Shown here: one piece after another, positions 1 to 8,276 of the stretch
Position numbering within the stretch: the stretch's first letter is position 1
How the letters are laid out: each line of letters begins with the position of its first letter
The notes under the pieces: generated by a model
The model's database searches: none
Seen by the model: the letters and a program-made list of their open reading frames with translations, nothing else
Told to the model about the DNA's origin: nothing
Translations under genes and position numbers: made by a program
NCBI GenBank assembly: GCA_959603585.1
Contig: CAUGYD010000001.1
Coordinates: forward strand, 400,700-464,699
Origin: Scatosoma sp900555925
Lineage (GTDB): Bacteria > Bacillota > Clostridia > Christensenellales > Borkfalkiaceae
Direction of reading: 5' to 3'
Length of the DNA stretch: 64,000 nucleotides

Positions 1-1206
1 GTATTTAACGCCTTTGGTTTTAGCGCGCAAACCTACTATGTTGCCGGTGTGCTTGGTAGAGAACGCGTTCGCCGCGTTGCTTATTTCGCTGTAACGAACG
101 GCTACCTCGCCGGTGGTCAGACAAATGTATTCTATTCCGTCAATACCTATATAATAGCTTATCTTGGTAACGCCCTCTACAGTGCGTTCAACTCTTCTGT
201 AAGTAAGTGTGAACGTAGCTTCTTCGTCGCTTTCCTGATAAGCGAGCATTTTCTTTTCGTAAGGCGTGTCTTTCAAAAGGTCGCCGCCTAATCTGTAACG
301 AGCTATAAGCTGCGCCTCTACCGTGCCGTTCGGGGTATCTACGTCGCCCCAGAATTCTATAGCGCCGTTCGCTTTGGTGGGCGCCGAAATAAACATGGTT
401 ACGTAAGGCTCGCCTATAAACGAAGTTTTCTCTTCGTTGAACGCCGAAGCCGAAAATACGGGTCCGCAGTCGTCGGTGTAGGTCGACCAGTCGGCGGGAA
501 GAGTCATATCTACCGAGTAAATCTCGCCGTCGTTAAGCGTATAGTCGCTGAAACGAGTTTGAGTTGTTTTGCCGTCGGTCGAGGTAGGAATATAATATCC
601 GTCGTCGGTGAGTTCGAAACTAGTGCTAACGCCCGTATCGTAAACGGCGAACAAATAAATGTCAATCGCGTCGACGGTGAACGTTTCGCTAACCTCTTTG
701 TTGGTGTTTAAAAACGCCCAGTAACGGAATTTGCAGGTGGCGGTGCCTACCACTCTGGCTTCGGGAACAGGCAAATCGACTGCGTTGATTGTGGTGCCGT
801 ATGCGTATTCGAGAGGCTCTATGGTCTGCGCCGTTCTTGTATCGAAATAAATTTTATGCAAATTACTCCAACCCGCATAAAGCGTTAAGGTGCCGTTTTT
901 CGCATAAGACGTGTCTATTTTAGCGGTCGCTTTTTTAGTGCATTCCGCGTCGTAAAACCAACCCGTGAACGAATAGCCGTACATTTTCGGGTCGCTTCCG
1001 ATGCTGGGAGTGGGTAAATAAAATTTTTCGCCCACGGTGTAAGTGCTGTTTTCAACCGCGGCGCCGCCTTGAGAATCGTAAACTATCGTGTACTTGTTGT
1101 CGCTAGCGTTTCCGCCGCAGCCGCTTATGAACAGCGCGGAAGATACCAACAACGCACAGATGAGCGCTATTATGACTATTGCCCTTGATGATTGTTTTTT
1201 TATCAT
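1..1206 (-). CDS. Lipoprotein with InlB-type repeat, C-terminus beyond window
   Basis: Reading the minus strand from an ATG at 1206, preceded by AGGAGG, gives 402 open codons that run off the left edge, so the C-terminus is missing. The N-terminus has a basic start (MIKKQSS), a hydrophobic stretch and a lipobox-like FISGCGG, so it is predicted to be a lipid-anchored surface protein. Residues about 40-100 resemble an InlB/Flg_new (Listeria-Bacteroides) beta-grasp repeat: a TIVYDSQGG start, a GYSFTGWFYD centre and an LTLYAGW end. The rest is beta-rich and unknown. Such repeats are known from cell-surface and adhesion proteins of Bacillota. The exact ligand or partner cannot be read from the sequence. 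Confidence 0.8.
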   Translation of the reverse strand, partial: MIKKQSSRAIVIIALICALLVSSALFISGCGGNASDNKYTIVYDSQGGAAVENSTYTVGEKFYLPTPSIGSDPKMYGYSFTGWFYDAECTKKATAKIDTSYAKNGTLTLYAGWSNLHKIYFDTRTAQTIEPLEYAYGTTINAVDLPVPEARVVGTATCKFRYWAFLNTNKEVSETFTVDAIDIYLFAVYDTGVSTSFELTDDGYYIPTSTDGKTTQTRFSDYTLNDGEIYSVDMTLPADWSTYTDDCGPVFSASAFNEEKTSFIGEPYVTMFISAPTKANGAIEFWGDVDTPNGTVEAQLIARYRLGGDLLKDTPYEKKMLAYQESDEEATFTLTYRRVERTVEGVTKISYYIGIDGIEYICLTTGEVAVRYSEISNAANAFSTKHTGNIVGLRAKTKGVKY

Positions 1207-1553
1207 ATTTCCTCCTGGTTTTTCAGCCGAATCTCCTCGCTTCTTCGTTAGGCGTTTTGCTTTTCGTTCTTGCTTATCAATCGCCCCGCTTGCTTTTATC
1301 AAGCGGTTTATATGGCGTTTTTAAGCGTTTTTAAGCGTTTTTTCAGCGTTTATCGCCACGCAGGCAAAAGCGACACTTCGACCTTATCTCAAGCTTATTA
1401 TATCACGCAAGCGGTGCGTTTACAAGACAAAATTTTTTGCTATTTCTGCATAAAAAATAGTACCCGCTAGGCACTCCCCGCCGAAAACTTTAAAACCCGA
1501 ACGTTTCGGGAAGCTGAATTGTTTTTTTATTTAAACGTTTTTTCGGGCGGTAA
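1207..1553. other. Intergenic region with short direct repeats
   Basis: No convincing gene. Around 1313-1350 the unit AAGCGTTTTT is repeated in tandem, part of an AT-rich stretch upstream of the lipoprotein gene. ORFs called here lack ribosome sites. The lipoprotein's promoter is expected in this stretch, but I could not pick a clear one. Confidence 0.4.
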
Positions 1554-2573
1554 TTAAATGGCTTCTATTTCTGCGGCTAACGTCGAGTCGATTGCGCCCT
1601 CGCACGCGGGGTAAAACGCTTCGCCTTTGTCGTAAAGCTCGGTTGACAGTTTAAGCCACAACGCCATCGCGATTTCTTCTTCGCTGAAACGGCAGCCCGT
1701 AAACGGATTTTTGAACAGCACCTCGCCGTCGCAGACTATTTTGTCAAGTTCGGGCGCGTGCAGGCTGCAATCGGTTCCGCTGTATATAGGCATAAGTTCG
1801 AAAGGAATTTCGCTTTCGCCTCTCAACATGTAACCTTTATCGCCCAAAATTTCTCCCGCCGTGCCTTTAACCGCAAAACGCTCGCTTCTTATAAGCGAAA
1901 AATACTGCGCGTGCGAAAAATCGTAAATCGCGCGGCGGTCGCCGAAATCGAGCAACGCCATTACCCTTTTGTGCGCTTTAAGCTCGGGCGGCTTTTTGCC
2001 GTTTCTGCCGTCGCTTTCGTAGTATTCGTCGTTTATTACCGTTTTAGTTATTTCGGGCAAATTTTTTTGCGTTTGCAAAAACGCGCGGATAAGCGCCGCC
2101 GCGTGGTATGAATGACAGCACGAAACCTCTACCGTGTGAACCTTGCCGAAATAACCCTTTTCCGCAAGTTTTTTAATTGCAATGTAGCGCGGGCGCAGCG
2201 GATATTGTTCGGTTATTTGAAATTCTTTGCCTATGTATTGTTTTAGCTTTTCGCGCTCGCTTAATGTAAAGCCTGCGGGAGTTTCGCAAAACACCGAGTA
2301 GCCGCGCGCAAGCAAACTTTCGGCTACGCCTATGTTGTTCGCCTTGTTTACGCAAAGCAGAACGTGGTCGGCGCTTTCCATTTGTTCTATATCGGCTACC
2401 ACGCGCACGTGCGGGTACATTCTTTTTATTCGCTCGGCTTTTTCGGCGTTGCGGCAAACCACGGTTTTTAAAGTTACGCCTGGCATTACGTTTATTATGG
2501 TGAACCAGGCGAACGCCCTCCACCCCGAGCCTACCACGGCTATGCTTTTGGCTATGCTTTTGGTTGTTTGCAT
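1554..2573 (-). CDS. Gfo/Idh/MocA family NAD(P)-dependent oxidoreductase
   Basis: The 339-residue product starts with a Rossmann nucleotide-binding motif (SIAVVGSGWRAFAW, about residues 11-24), followed by the alternating strand/helix pattern of the family. A CETPAGF-type strand near residue 96 sits where the family has the conserved E-K/R-P segment. Here it reads ETPAG, so the usual catalytic lysine of the EKP motif is not obvious. Members oxidise or reduce sugars, inositols or biliverdin. The substrate cannot be assigned. It is a single gene with no partner on either side. Confidence 0.75.
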   Translation of the reverse strand: MQTTKSIAKSIAVVGSGWRAFAWFTIINVMPGVTLKTVVCRNAEKAERIKRMYPHVRVVADIEQMESADHVLLCVNKANNIGVAESLLARGYSVFCETPAGFTLSEREKLKQYIGKEFQITEQYPLRPRYIAIKKLAEKGYFGKVHTVEVSCCHSYHAAALIRAFLQTQKNLPEITKTVINDEYYESDGRNGKKPPELKAHKRVMALLDFGDRRAIYDFSHAQYFSLIRSERFAVKGTAGEILGDKGYMLRGESEIPFELMPIYSGTDCSLHAPELDKIVCDGEVLFKNPFTGCRFSEEEIAMALWLKLSTELYDKGEAFYPACEGAIDSTLAAEIEAI

Positions 2574-2719
2574 TTTGCTTTTCCTCTTTTTTCTGATAAA
2601 ACGCCCCGCGCCGATTTTTAAAATTTGTCCGCGCGGTTCGGCTTTTTGACTGTTATATTATAACAGAGGAATACCGCTCTGTCAAGGCCGAATTTTTGTT
2701 TTATTTTACACTTGAATTG

Positions 2720-2968
2720 TCAAACTAAATGCAACACTTTATATCCATTAAAAGTATTATGATCTGTTATAGCAATTAACTTAATATTTTCAGCAATAGC
2801 ATCATTTATTAAAGATAAATAGTTCTCTTCTTCCGACTTTCTTTTATCCATGACAAAATCATATGAGGCCGGAGTATGAATATGTAAATCGAATTTTACA
2901 AATTGAGTTCCATTACTTTTTCTCTCTATAATATTACAATAATTCTTTATCTCGCTAACCAATGCCAT
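2720..2968 (-). pseudogene. 5' fragment of a TrlF-like PHP-domain ATPase gene
   Basis: The 82 codons begin like TrlF-family proteins, which combine a PHP phosphoesterase domain with a large AAA-like ATPase. Two PHP metal-binding motifs are visible: FDLHIHTPASYD (about residues 27-38) and AITDHNTFNGY (about 66-76). The frame then stops after KVLHLV, far short of the family's usual several hundred residues, and no continuation is seen downstream. I infer a gene truncated by recombination at about 2725-2730, just outside the accessory element. It is very AT-rich compared with its left neighbour, which suggests it was itself acquired. Confidence 0.65.
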
Positions 2969-3133
2969 TTTTTACCCTCTATATTACGTTCGTTTAAATA
3001 AAGCCCAAAACTTACCGATTTTATCAAAATTGTCAATATTAAAAAAGTATACACAAGGATTTTAAGCACTTTAAAAATTATAAAAAGCCGAAATTTTTGC
3101 CTGTTCGTTGTGGCGATTGTAGCATAGTCCTCG

Positions 3134-3276
3134 CCGTTGTCAACGCAAAAAATTATTGCTGAAAATTATTACATATTCTAAATTTGAAAGCCGAGCCGAT
3201 GAACAGCTCGGCTTTTTTTCTTTGTTCTACTTTTTTTATTCTAATGCAATAATTTTTTTGTTACCGTTGACAACGG
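3134..3276. repeat. Inverted repeat around a terminator hairpin
   Basis: The left arm (3134-3159, starting CCGTTGTCAACG) is the reverse complement of the right arm (3246-3276, ending CGTTGACAACGG), apart from about 5 extra bases in the right arm. Between them lies a hairpin (stem 3189-3196 with 3206-3213) followed by a T-run, a plus-strand terminator. The structure sits immediately before the first gene of the accessory operon and may be an element end, a regulator site or both. Confidence 0.6.
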
Positions 3277-3371
3277 CAGCCCCTATTTCCAATGGATTTC
3301 GTTTTATTCGTCTTATGCTCCTGCCGCCTTTGCCGAAAGGCAAAATAAAATATATCAGGAGGTTTTCAGCC

Positions 3372-3608
3372 ATGAAAATCGATTTCGTATCTAACAATTT
3401 CACAGGTAATTTAATCGTTACCGTATTTAACATCGAAGACATCTTCGAGGTTGAAAAAGCTTTGGAGTTTATCGCAAAATTTCTTTGTAAAATCCTTGAC
3501 TATGACGTGGATTACGAGTACAAAGAAATCAGCGTTACGGTTGACGACTATTATGAATACCTCTCTTTAAGAAAACTGGTACTCGATCACTGTTCGGTAG
3601 CGGCATAA
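3372..3608 (+). CDS. Hypothetical protein, first gene of element operon
   Basis: 78 residues, not recognised. I chose the ATG at 3372 because AGGAGG lies at 3358-3363. A longer open frame reaches back to 3156 but has no ribosome site. The product is acidic and probably alpha/beta, with a DDYYEYLSLRKLVLDHC segment near the end. It opens a run of closely spaced plus-strand genes (3372-8510), each with a good ribosome site, so it is probably co-transcribed with the PcfK- and PcfJ-like genes. Confidence 0.6.
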   Translation: MKIDFVSNNFTGNLIVTVFNIEDIFEVEKALEFIAKFLCKILDYDVDYEYKEISVTVDDYYEYLSLRKLVLDHCSVAA

Positions 3609-3648
3609 ATGCTCTAAACGAAAATTAAGATTACGAGGAGAATCAAAC

Positions 3649-4062
3649 ATGAATATCACAAAAGGACAAAAAAAGAAAAAATCCATTGAATTATTGAGAA
3701 AGTTACATATTTATGAAGCGTATATCGACGGATTCCGCAAAAACGATTATGTCTGTTACTTTGAGGGCTACGGCGGATATTGGGTTTATCAAGACCCCGA
3801 ACTCGAAAAGAAAATGAAAGCGCTGGAAAAGGAATACGCCTGTACCGTGTATGCAATTACCCATGAATTTACGGAATTCGGAGAATGCTATTCTTTCCTG
3901 CTCGTTACCGATTACAAAGAAGAATGGGATAACCTTATCTATCCTGAAGGTAACAAATATTATGCGTTCGCCTATGTATGGAACAAAGACGACGACATCT
4001 GTTCGGAGTTCGGTACGATAGGCGTACAAAGTTTCGGCGGCGGGATTGCAAGATTTGCATAA
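3649..4062 (+). CDS. Hypothetical protein of element operon
   Basis: 137 residues, not recognised. The start at 3649 follows a GAGGAG site. The N-terminus is lysine-rich (KGQKKKKS). The remainder is aromatic and acidic, without signal peptide or membrane segments, so a cytosolic protein is likely. It lies 40 nt after the preceding gene and 15 nt before the next one in the same operon. Confidence 0.6.
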   Translation: MNITKGQKKKKSIELLRKLHIYEAYIDGFRKNDYVCYFEGYGGYWVYQDPELEKKMKALEKEYACTVYAITHEFTEFGECYSFLLVTDYKEEWDNLIYPEGNKYYAFAYVWNKDDDICSEFGTIGVQSFGGGIARFA

Positions 4063-4077
4063 GGAGGCTATCAGAAA

Positions 4078-4275
4078 ATGAAACCGTTTACCACACAAGC
4101 ACACATTAACTCTCTTCAAGGAAAAAAGGACGAAATCACCGTCCTTGAAAAGATAGACAACGCACGTCAACCCTACTACATCATAGAATATCGCGGCGTC
4201 AAATGCACCGCGATTTTTAATTGGTTTACCTGCGAATATTACGCCGACGACGTTTACGGGATAGTAAAAAAATAA
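4078..4275 (+). CDS. Small hypothetical protein
   Basis: 65 residues, not recognised. A ribosome site (AAGGAGG) overlaps the stop region of the previous gene, which points to translational coupling. The C-terminal half (YYIIEYRGVKCTAIFNWFTCEYYADDVYG) looks like a compact beta-rich fold. Proteins of this size and composition are common in mobile elements of Clostridia, but I cannot assign a role. Confidence 0.55.
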   Translation: MKPFTTQAHINSLQGKKDEITVLEKIDNARQPYYIIEYRGVKCTAIFNWFTCEYYADDVYGIVKK

Positions 4276-4292
4276 CCTTAGGAGGATTACAA

Positions 4293-4430
4293 ATGTCGGA
4301 ATTACAAATCAAAATCTGGGATATGCTCACCGAATTAGACGGCGAAACCGTCGCAAGGCTCTTTACGAACTATTACGGCAACAAGCTTTTGACCGAGGAA
4401 TTTTTAGAATTTCTCGACGAAGAACTTTGA
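4293..4430 (+). CDS. Small acidic hypothetical protein
   Basis: 45 residues from the ATG at 4293, with GGAGG at 4281-4285. The frame is open further upstream to 4221, but that part overlaps the previous gene and has no ribosome site. The product is predicted to be all helix, ending LTEEFLEFLDEEL. Its function is unknown. Its place between genes of the PcfK/PcfJ operon is the only context. Confidence 0.5.
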   Translation: MSELQIKIWDMLTELDGETVARLFTNYYGNKLLTEEFLEFLDEEL

Positions 4431-4449
4431 TTTCAAGGAGAACTCGATT

Positions 4450-4497
4450 ATGAACAAAGCCCGAAAAGAATATCTCAAACACACGGAGGATTATTGA
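4450..4497 (+). CDS. Possible 15-residue peptide, MNKARKEYLKHTEDY
   Basis: A tiny reading frame with its own AAGGAG site. It ends 1 nt before the next start codon, and its last codons contain the GGAGG site of the next gene. It may encode a real micropeptide or only serve to couple translation. Its length gives no statistical support on its own. Confidence 0.3.
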   Translation: MNKARKEYLKHTEDY

Positions 4498-4498
4498 T

Positions 4499-5527
4499 AT
4501 GCCCATCTTAAATCTCAAAGCCAACACGCCCGCACAACAGCTCGTGAAAGAACACCTCGAAAAGTCCGCAAGCGCAACGCTTGCGGACAAAATCAATCAC
4601 GGCGTAAAAATCCAAAAAGACGGTAAAACGGTTCTCAACAAAAAAGACTTAAACGGGTTTATGAACTTCGCTTGCGACGAGGCTCGCAAACAAACGGAAA
4701 AGAGTGCAAAAAGTGCGTGCATAGAAGATTCTACCGTTTACGGCTGGGCAATCCATTATTTCGAAGAAGCAAGCGTCGAAGGCACGCTATATAACGAGGA
4801 CGGCACGTTATATAAATCCACGCCAACCGACGTTACGCGCAACCCTGCCTCCACTGTTTTGCCTATTCCGCCCGTGAAGAAGCCTAAGCCGCAAATGTCC
4901 TTATTTGAGCTTATGGAACAGCAAAACGAAGTTTCCGAAACAGATACCGAAGCCGAACCGTTATCCGAAACAGAGGAAACTTTATCAAAAATTCCCCGGG
5001 CAACTCCCGCACTTTTACCCGAAAAAGAAATACCTGCCCCCGCTCCCGCCATACAGCCGCAAAGCTCGCCCCTATATCAACGGTATATGAAAATACAAGC
5101 TCAATATCCCGACGCGGTGATTGTCCGGCGGCTCGGCGATTTTTATGAAATTTTAGGCGAAAACGCCGTCAAAATCGCCGAAGAACTGGATTTGACTTTA
5201 ACGGGACGGGATTGCGGGCTTGAATCCCGCGTGCCTATGGTCGGCTTTCCCGTTCATTCTTCCGACGTGTATATTTCAAAACTTATCGCAAACGGCTATA
5301 AACTCGCCATCGTCGAAAAATCGGACGAGATACGCATTCAGCAGCCGAATGTAAAAATTAACGCGGAAACGGGCGAGCCGCTCCCGCCTGTTTCCGCGGA
5401 CGCTCCCCTTTCGGAAAACGAACCCGACGACGAATTACAAACCGAGATAAACGCCATGAAAGCATTTGAACCGGTCGCACTCGCTAAACTTTACGAGATT
5501 TTCGGCGACGAATTGGATTTACAGTGA
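4499..5527 (+). CDS. PcfK/AcrIIA9-like domain fused to MutS domain I
   Basis: 342 residues in two parts. Residues about 9-95 resemble PcfK-like proteins, the family that also contains the Cas9 inhibitor AcrIIA9: a helical start (AQQLVKEHLEK), then a YGWAIHYFEE motif near residue 81. A Pro/Glu-rich linker follows. Residues about 189-278 match the mismatch-recognition domain I of MutS, with GDFYEIL (Phe215 and Glu217 occupy the positions of the Phe-X-Glu that reads mismatches in MutS), LTLTGR, PMVGFPVHSSDVYISKLI and KLAIVEK. No MutS clamp or ATPase is present. PcfK-like proteins occur on conjugative and mobilisable elements. Isolated MutS-I domains are known in large plasmid and phage polyvalent proteins. 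DNA binding is a reasonable inference, but anti-Cas9 activity is unproven. Confidence 0.75.
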   Translation: MPILNLKANTPAQQLVKEHLEKSASATLADKINHGVKIQKDGKTVLNKKDLNGFMNFACDEARKQTEKSAKSACIEDSTVYGWAIHYFEEASVEGTLYNEDGTLYKSTPTDVTRNPASTVLPIPPVKKPKPQMSLFELMEQQNEVSETDTEAEPLSETEETLSKIPRATPALLPEKEIPAPAPAIQPQSSPLYQRYMKIQAQYPDAVIVRRLGDFYEILGENAVKIAEELDLTLTGRDCGLESRVPMVGFPVHSSDVYISKLIANGYKLAIVEKSDEIRIQQPNVKINAETGEPLPPVSADAPLSENEPDDELQTEINAMKAFEPVALAKLYEIFGDELDLQ

Positions 5528-5537
5528 GGTGATACCT

Positions 5538-6854
5538 ATGACGGAAAAAGATATTAAACCTATCCCCAAATATATCCTTGAAAAAATCCGACGCAAGGAT
5601 AAACAATACTGTACTCAGCAAAAGGGCCCTGTGCGTTTTTATGCCTATCTCGCCGTTTGGCGTAAAGAACTCGTAAAAATTACCGTAGCCGTACGCAATT
5701 ACCGAAAACAATGGTATTACAAACAAGTTGCCGTTCACGGCATTAATACCGAAATATGTTACGTCAAAGATATGAAATATTCTTATTATTCCGGTATGAG
5801 ATTTCAGGTCGGCTGGTACGATCAAGGCTTACAAAGTTATCGCAAATGGTATGAACACCCCGACTGGGGCTGGACAGACAATAAATACTTCGATCCTTAC
5901 GCACCCGTCGTAAACAGCGAGCTTCTCTCGAAGCTTCCCAAGTATCGTTACAGTGCCTATCAGTTTTATACGGGGAGAGATATTATCCGTTATTTACGGA
6001 TTTACGAGAAGTATCCGCAGGCGGAATATCTCTTAAAACTCGGCTTAAACCAATACGCCGAACGGGTGACAATCCTACGAAAAGTCGGCAAGGATAAAGC
6101 ATTCTGTAAATGGCTCCTTAAAAATAGACAGGAGCTGAGCGCTAAGTTCTTCTATATTCCCGCAATCCTGCGCGCTTACAAAAGGCATACTTCCCTTATC
6201 CACGAACAGTTCTGTCAGGAACTTTCCATCAAGGACAAACGCGGGGATTTTCATAATTTCAAAATCATGGTCGGGAACGGCTATGAAGAAATCTATCAAT
6301 ATGTCATCAATCAGCAAACCAACATGAACAGCTACATAGACTATTTCAAAGCCTGTCAATATCTTAATCTCGATATGGATTTACCGAAAAATCGATTCCC
6401 GCACGAGTTCAAACGTTGGCACGATATCCGTATCGATGAATACGCCACCGCAAAAGCAATGAAGGACGAAATGCAACGCAAGGAACTGTATGCAAAGTTT
6501 TCTATCGTCGCAGAAAAATATCTGCCTTTGCAATACGAAAAGAAAAGCGCGTTCGTCGTTCTTATTCCCCGCTCGCCTGCCGATTTGATCCGCGAGGGTA
6601 CGATTTTACACCACTGCGTGGGAACGATGAATTACGACCAAAAAATGCTCCGCGAAGAATCGCTTATTTTCTTCGTCCGAGATAGAAACAGCCCCGATAT
6701 ACCGCTCGTCACGCTCGAATACTCGCTTACATCGCATAAAGTCCTGCAATGTTACGGCGACAAAGATTTGCCGCCGCAAAACAAAATTGTCGATTTTGTC
6801 TATCGCAAATGGCTGCCTTACGCAAATTCCGCCATTCAAAAAATTATTGCTTAA
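5538..6854 (+). CDS. PcfJ-like protein
   Basis: 438 residues from the ATG at 5538, with GAGGTG 8 nt before it. An upstream in-frame extension to 5466 overlaps the previous gene and was rejected. The C-terminal third carries the PcfJ signature: REGTILHHCVG (HHCVG at 358-362), YDQKMLREESLIFFVRD and PLVTLEYSLTSHKVLQCYG. The N-terminal 300 residues are rich in Tyr, Lys and Arg. PcfJ is encoded beside PcfK on plasmids such as pCF10, where its function is poorly understood. The PcfK-PcfJ order is kept here with 10 nt between the genes. Confidence 0.8.
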   Translation: MTEKDIKPIPKYILEKIRRKDKQYCTQQKGPVRFYAYLAVWRKELVKITVAVRNYRKQWYYKQVAVHGINTEICYVKDMKYSYYSGMRFQVGWYDQGLQSYRKWYEHPDWGWTDNKYFDPYAPVVNSELLSKLPKYRYSAYQFYTGRDIIRYLRIYEKYPQAEYLLKLGLNQYAERVTILRKVGKDKAFCKWLLKNRQELSAKFFYIPAILRAYKRHTSLIHEQFCQELSIKDKRGDFHNFKIMVGNGYEEIYQYVINQQTNMNSYIDYFKACQYLNLDMDLPKNRFPHEFKRWHDIRIDEYATAKAMKDEMQRKELYAKFSIVAEKYLPLQYEKKSAFVVLIPRSPADLIREGTILHHCVGTMNYDQKMLREESLIFFVRDRNSPDIPLVTLEYSLTSHKVLQCYGDKDLPPQNKIVDFVYRKWLPYANSAIQKIIA

Positions 6855-6868
6855 AAAGGAGAAGCGTT

Positions 6869-7195
6869 ATGAATAATTATTTCAGAATTACCGCTTACCA
6901 CCCTACCGAGAACATCTCTGCCGTCCTCGACAGTTTCGGTAAATTCGATAAGCTTTGGAAATTCAGCTCGTTCCTGATTACAAAGGGTTTTAAGATAATC
7001 GAAGTCAGCGCCGACGACAAGTTTCTCGACGGCGACCTGCCCCGCATACAAGCGGATAACGAACATATCGTTTTACGCGCTTGCGCCAACGGTCAGCCGC
7101 AAGCTATTTCTTACGAAATTAACGGAAAAACCTATCGCGCCGTTCAAGTAAGAAACACCCTTTACATTCCCGATAAAACCGAGGCAACAAAATGA
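6869..7195 (+). CDS. Hypothetical protein after pcfJ
   Basis: 108 residues from the ATG at 6869, with AAAGGAG just upstream. Not recognised. It starts MNNYFRITAYHPTENIS and is predicted to be alpha/beta and cytosolic. Proteins with a similar start (FRITAYHP) appear in Clostridia mobile elements, as far as I recall, without known function. Its stop overlaps the next start by 4 nt (ATGA), so the two are translationally coupled. Confidence 0.6.
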   Translation: MNNYFRITAYHPTENISAVLDSFGKFDKLWKFSSFLITKGFKIIEVSADDKFLDGDLPRIQADNEHIVLRACANGQPQAISYEINGKTYRAVQVRNTLYIPDKTEATK

Positions 7196-7431
7196 CCAAA
7201 AAAGAAATTTGTCTTTCTAATCTCTCTTTCGCCTATTACAGCGGCTTTGGCGGCTTAGAAGTAAAATTTATCGAAGACGGCATCAACGATTATCTCTATT
7301 GCGTTTCGGGCGCTTGGTCCGCCAAGAAACATTATCACAAATTAAAAATCCATGGTTCTTATGACGGCGCCTATATCCGGTTACATGGTTATAGGTGCTT
7401 TTTACATGACTTCATTCGTATAGGAGGTTGA
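7192..7431 (+). CDS. Small hypothetical protein, overlapped start
   Basis: 79 residues, not recognised, with the start overlapping the previous stop. It is rich in Tyr, Gly and His and probably beta-structured. It sits between the gene after pcfJ and the methylase-like gene within the same operon. Confidence 0.5.
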   Translation: MTKKEICLSNLSFAYYSGFGGLEVKFIEDGINDYLYCVSGAWSAKKHYHKLKIHGSYDGAYIRLHGYRCFLHDFIRIGG

Positions 7432-7433
7432 TT

Positions 7434-8264
7434 ATGTTACCCGATAATCATTTTTTCTTTTTCGATTTCACTCTGGATCATACCAAAATCACACCCGCTT
7501 TCGCTCCTGCGACCGACGAATACGATAAGTCCGTCGTTCTCGATACAACCAATCTCTGTCCGTATAAAATCCCTACTATCGACGAAATCTTAAAACTTGT
7601 CAACCAGGCCTCTCATCGGGTAAATCCGAATAAGTTTTTGAGCGATACTTTCGAATGCGGGGCGATTGCCGTTTCCAATCAATTCGATTTTCCCAAAGCC
7701 GAACAACGCGAGGAACGCTATAAACAAATCATGCGCACCTACGAGCCAAAAGAGCGAGAATTAATGGCTGAGGCATTCGCTAAAATTTACGCGCTTCTCA
7801 CTTCCGTCGTCTATGACGACGGTACTTTTAACGACTGGCTCGGCAAATTGTTTACGCAAACGAATATAGGCAACAAACACAACGGACAATTTTTTACGCC
7901 TTATCATATTTCCGGCTTTTGCGCCAAAGCAAGCCTTGACGAGTCTATTGTGCGTCAGAAACAACGGGACAACGAAATCATGACCATCAATGACCCGACT
8001 TGCGGCGCAGGCGGAATGCTTGTCGCGGCTTTGGAAACTCTCGACAGGGAGTATCATTTCAACTATGCTCATAACTGTTTCATGCTTGGCGAGGATATCG
8101 ATATCCGTTGCGTACACATGACCTATCTTCAATTATCTCTCGCGGGCGTTCCCGCTATCGTCAAACACACAAATTCTCTCACCCGCGAAACCTGGGATAT
8201 TTGGAAAACGCCCGCGTTTATCATGCAGTATATGCGATTCAGACAGTTCGAACATTACGCTTAA
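7434..8264 (+). CDS. N-6 DNA methylase-like protein without NPPY motif
   Basis: 276 residues from the ATG at 7434, with AGGAGG at 7422-7427. A TTG six bases earlier was rejected. The SAM-binding half of a type I-style N6-adenine methylase is clear: NKHNGQFFTPYHI, then motif I NDPTCGAGGMLVAAL, then an acidic strand GEDIDIRCVHMTYLQL. Where the catalytic NPPF/NPPY should follow, the sequence reads TRETWDIWKTPAF, and no Pro-Pro pair occurs anywhere in the protein. It may bind SAM or DNA without methylating, use a different catalytic motif, or need a partner. It is conserved-looking rather than decayed, with no stop or frameshift. Confidence 0.7.
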   Translation: MLPDNHFFFFDFTLDHTKITPAFAPATDEYDKSVVLDTTNLCPYKIPTIDEILKLVNQASHRVNPNKFLSDTFECGAIAVSNQFDFPKAEQREERYKQIMRTYEPKERELMAEAFAKIYALLTSVVYDDGTFNDWLGKLFTQTNIGNKHNGQFFTPYHISGFCAKASLDESIVRQKQRDNEIMTINDPTCGAGGMLVAALETLDREYHFNYAHNCFMLGEDIDIRCVHMTYLQLSLAGVPAIVKHTNSLTRETWDIWKTPAFIMQYMRFRQFEHYA

Positions 8265-8276
8265 AGGAGATTCTTC

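Noticed and set aside
4499..5527. Annotating the protein simply as an anti-CRISPR
   Set aside because: AcrIIA9 belongs to the same family, but most PcfK-like proteins have no shown anti-Cas9 activity, and there is no Cas9 system in the window.
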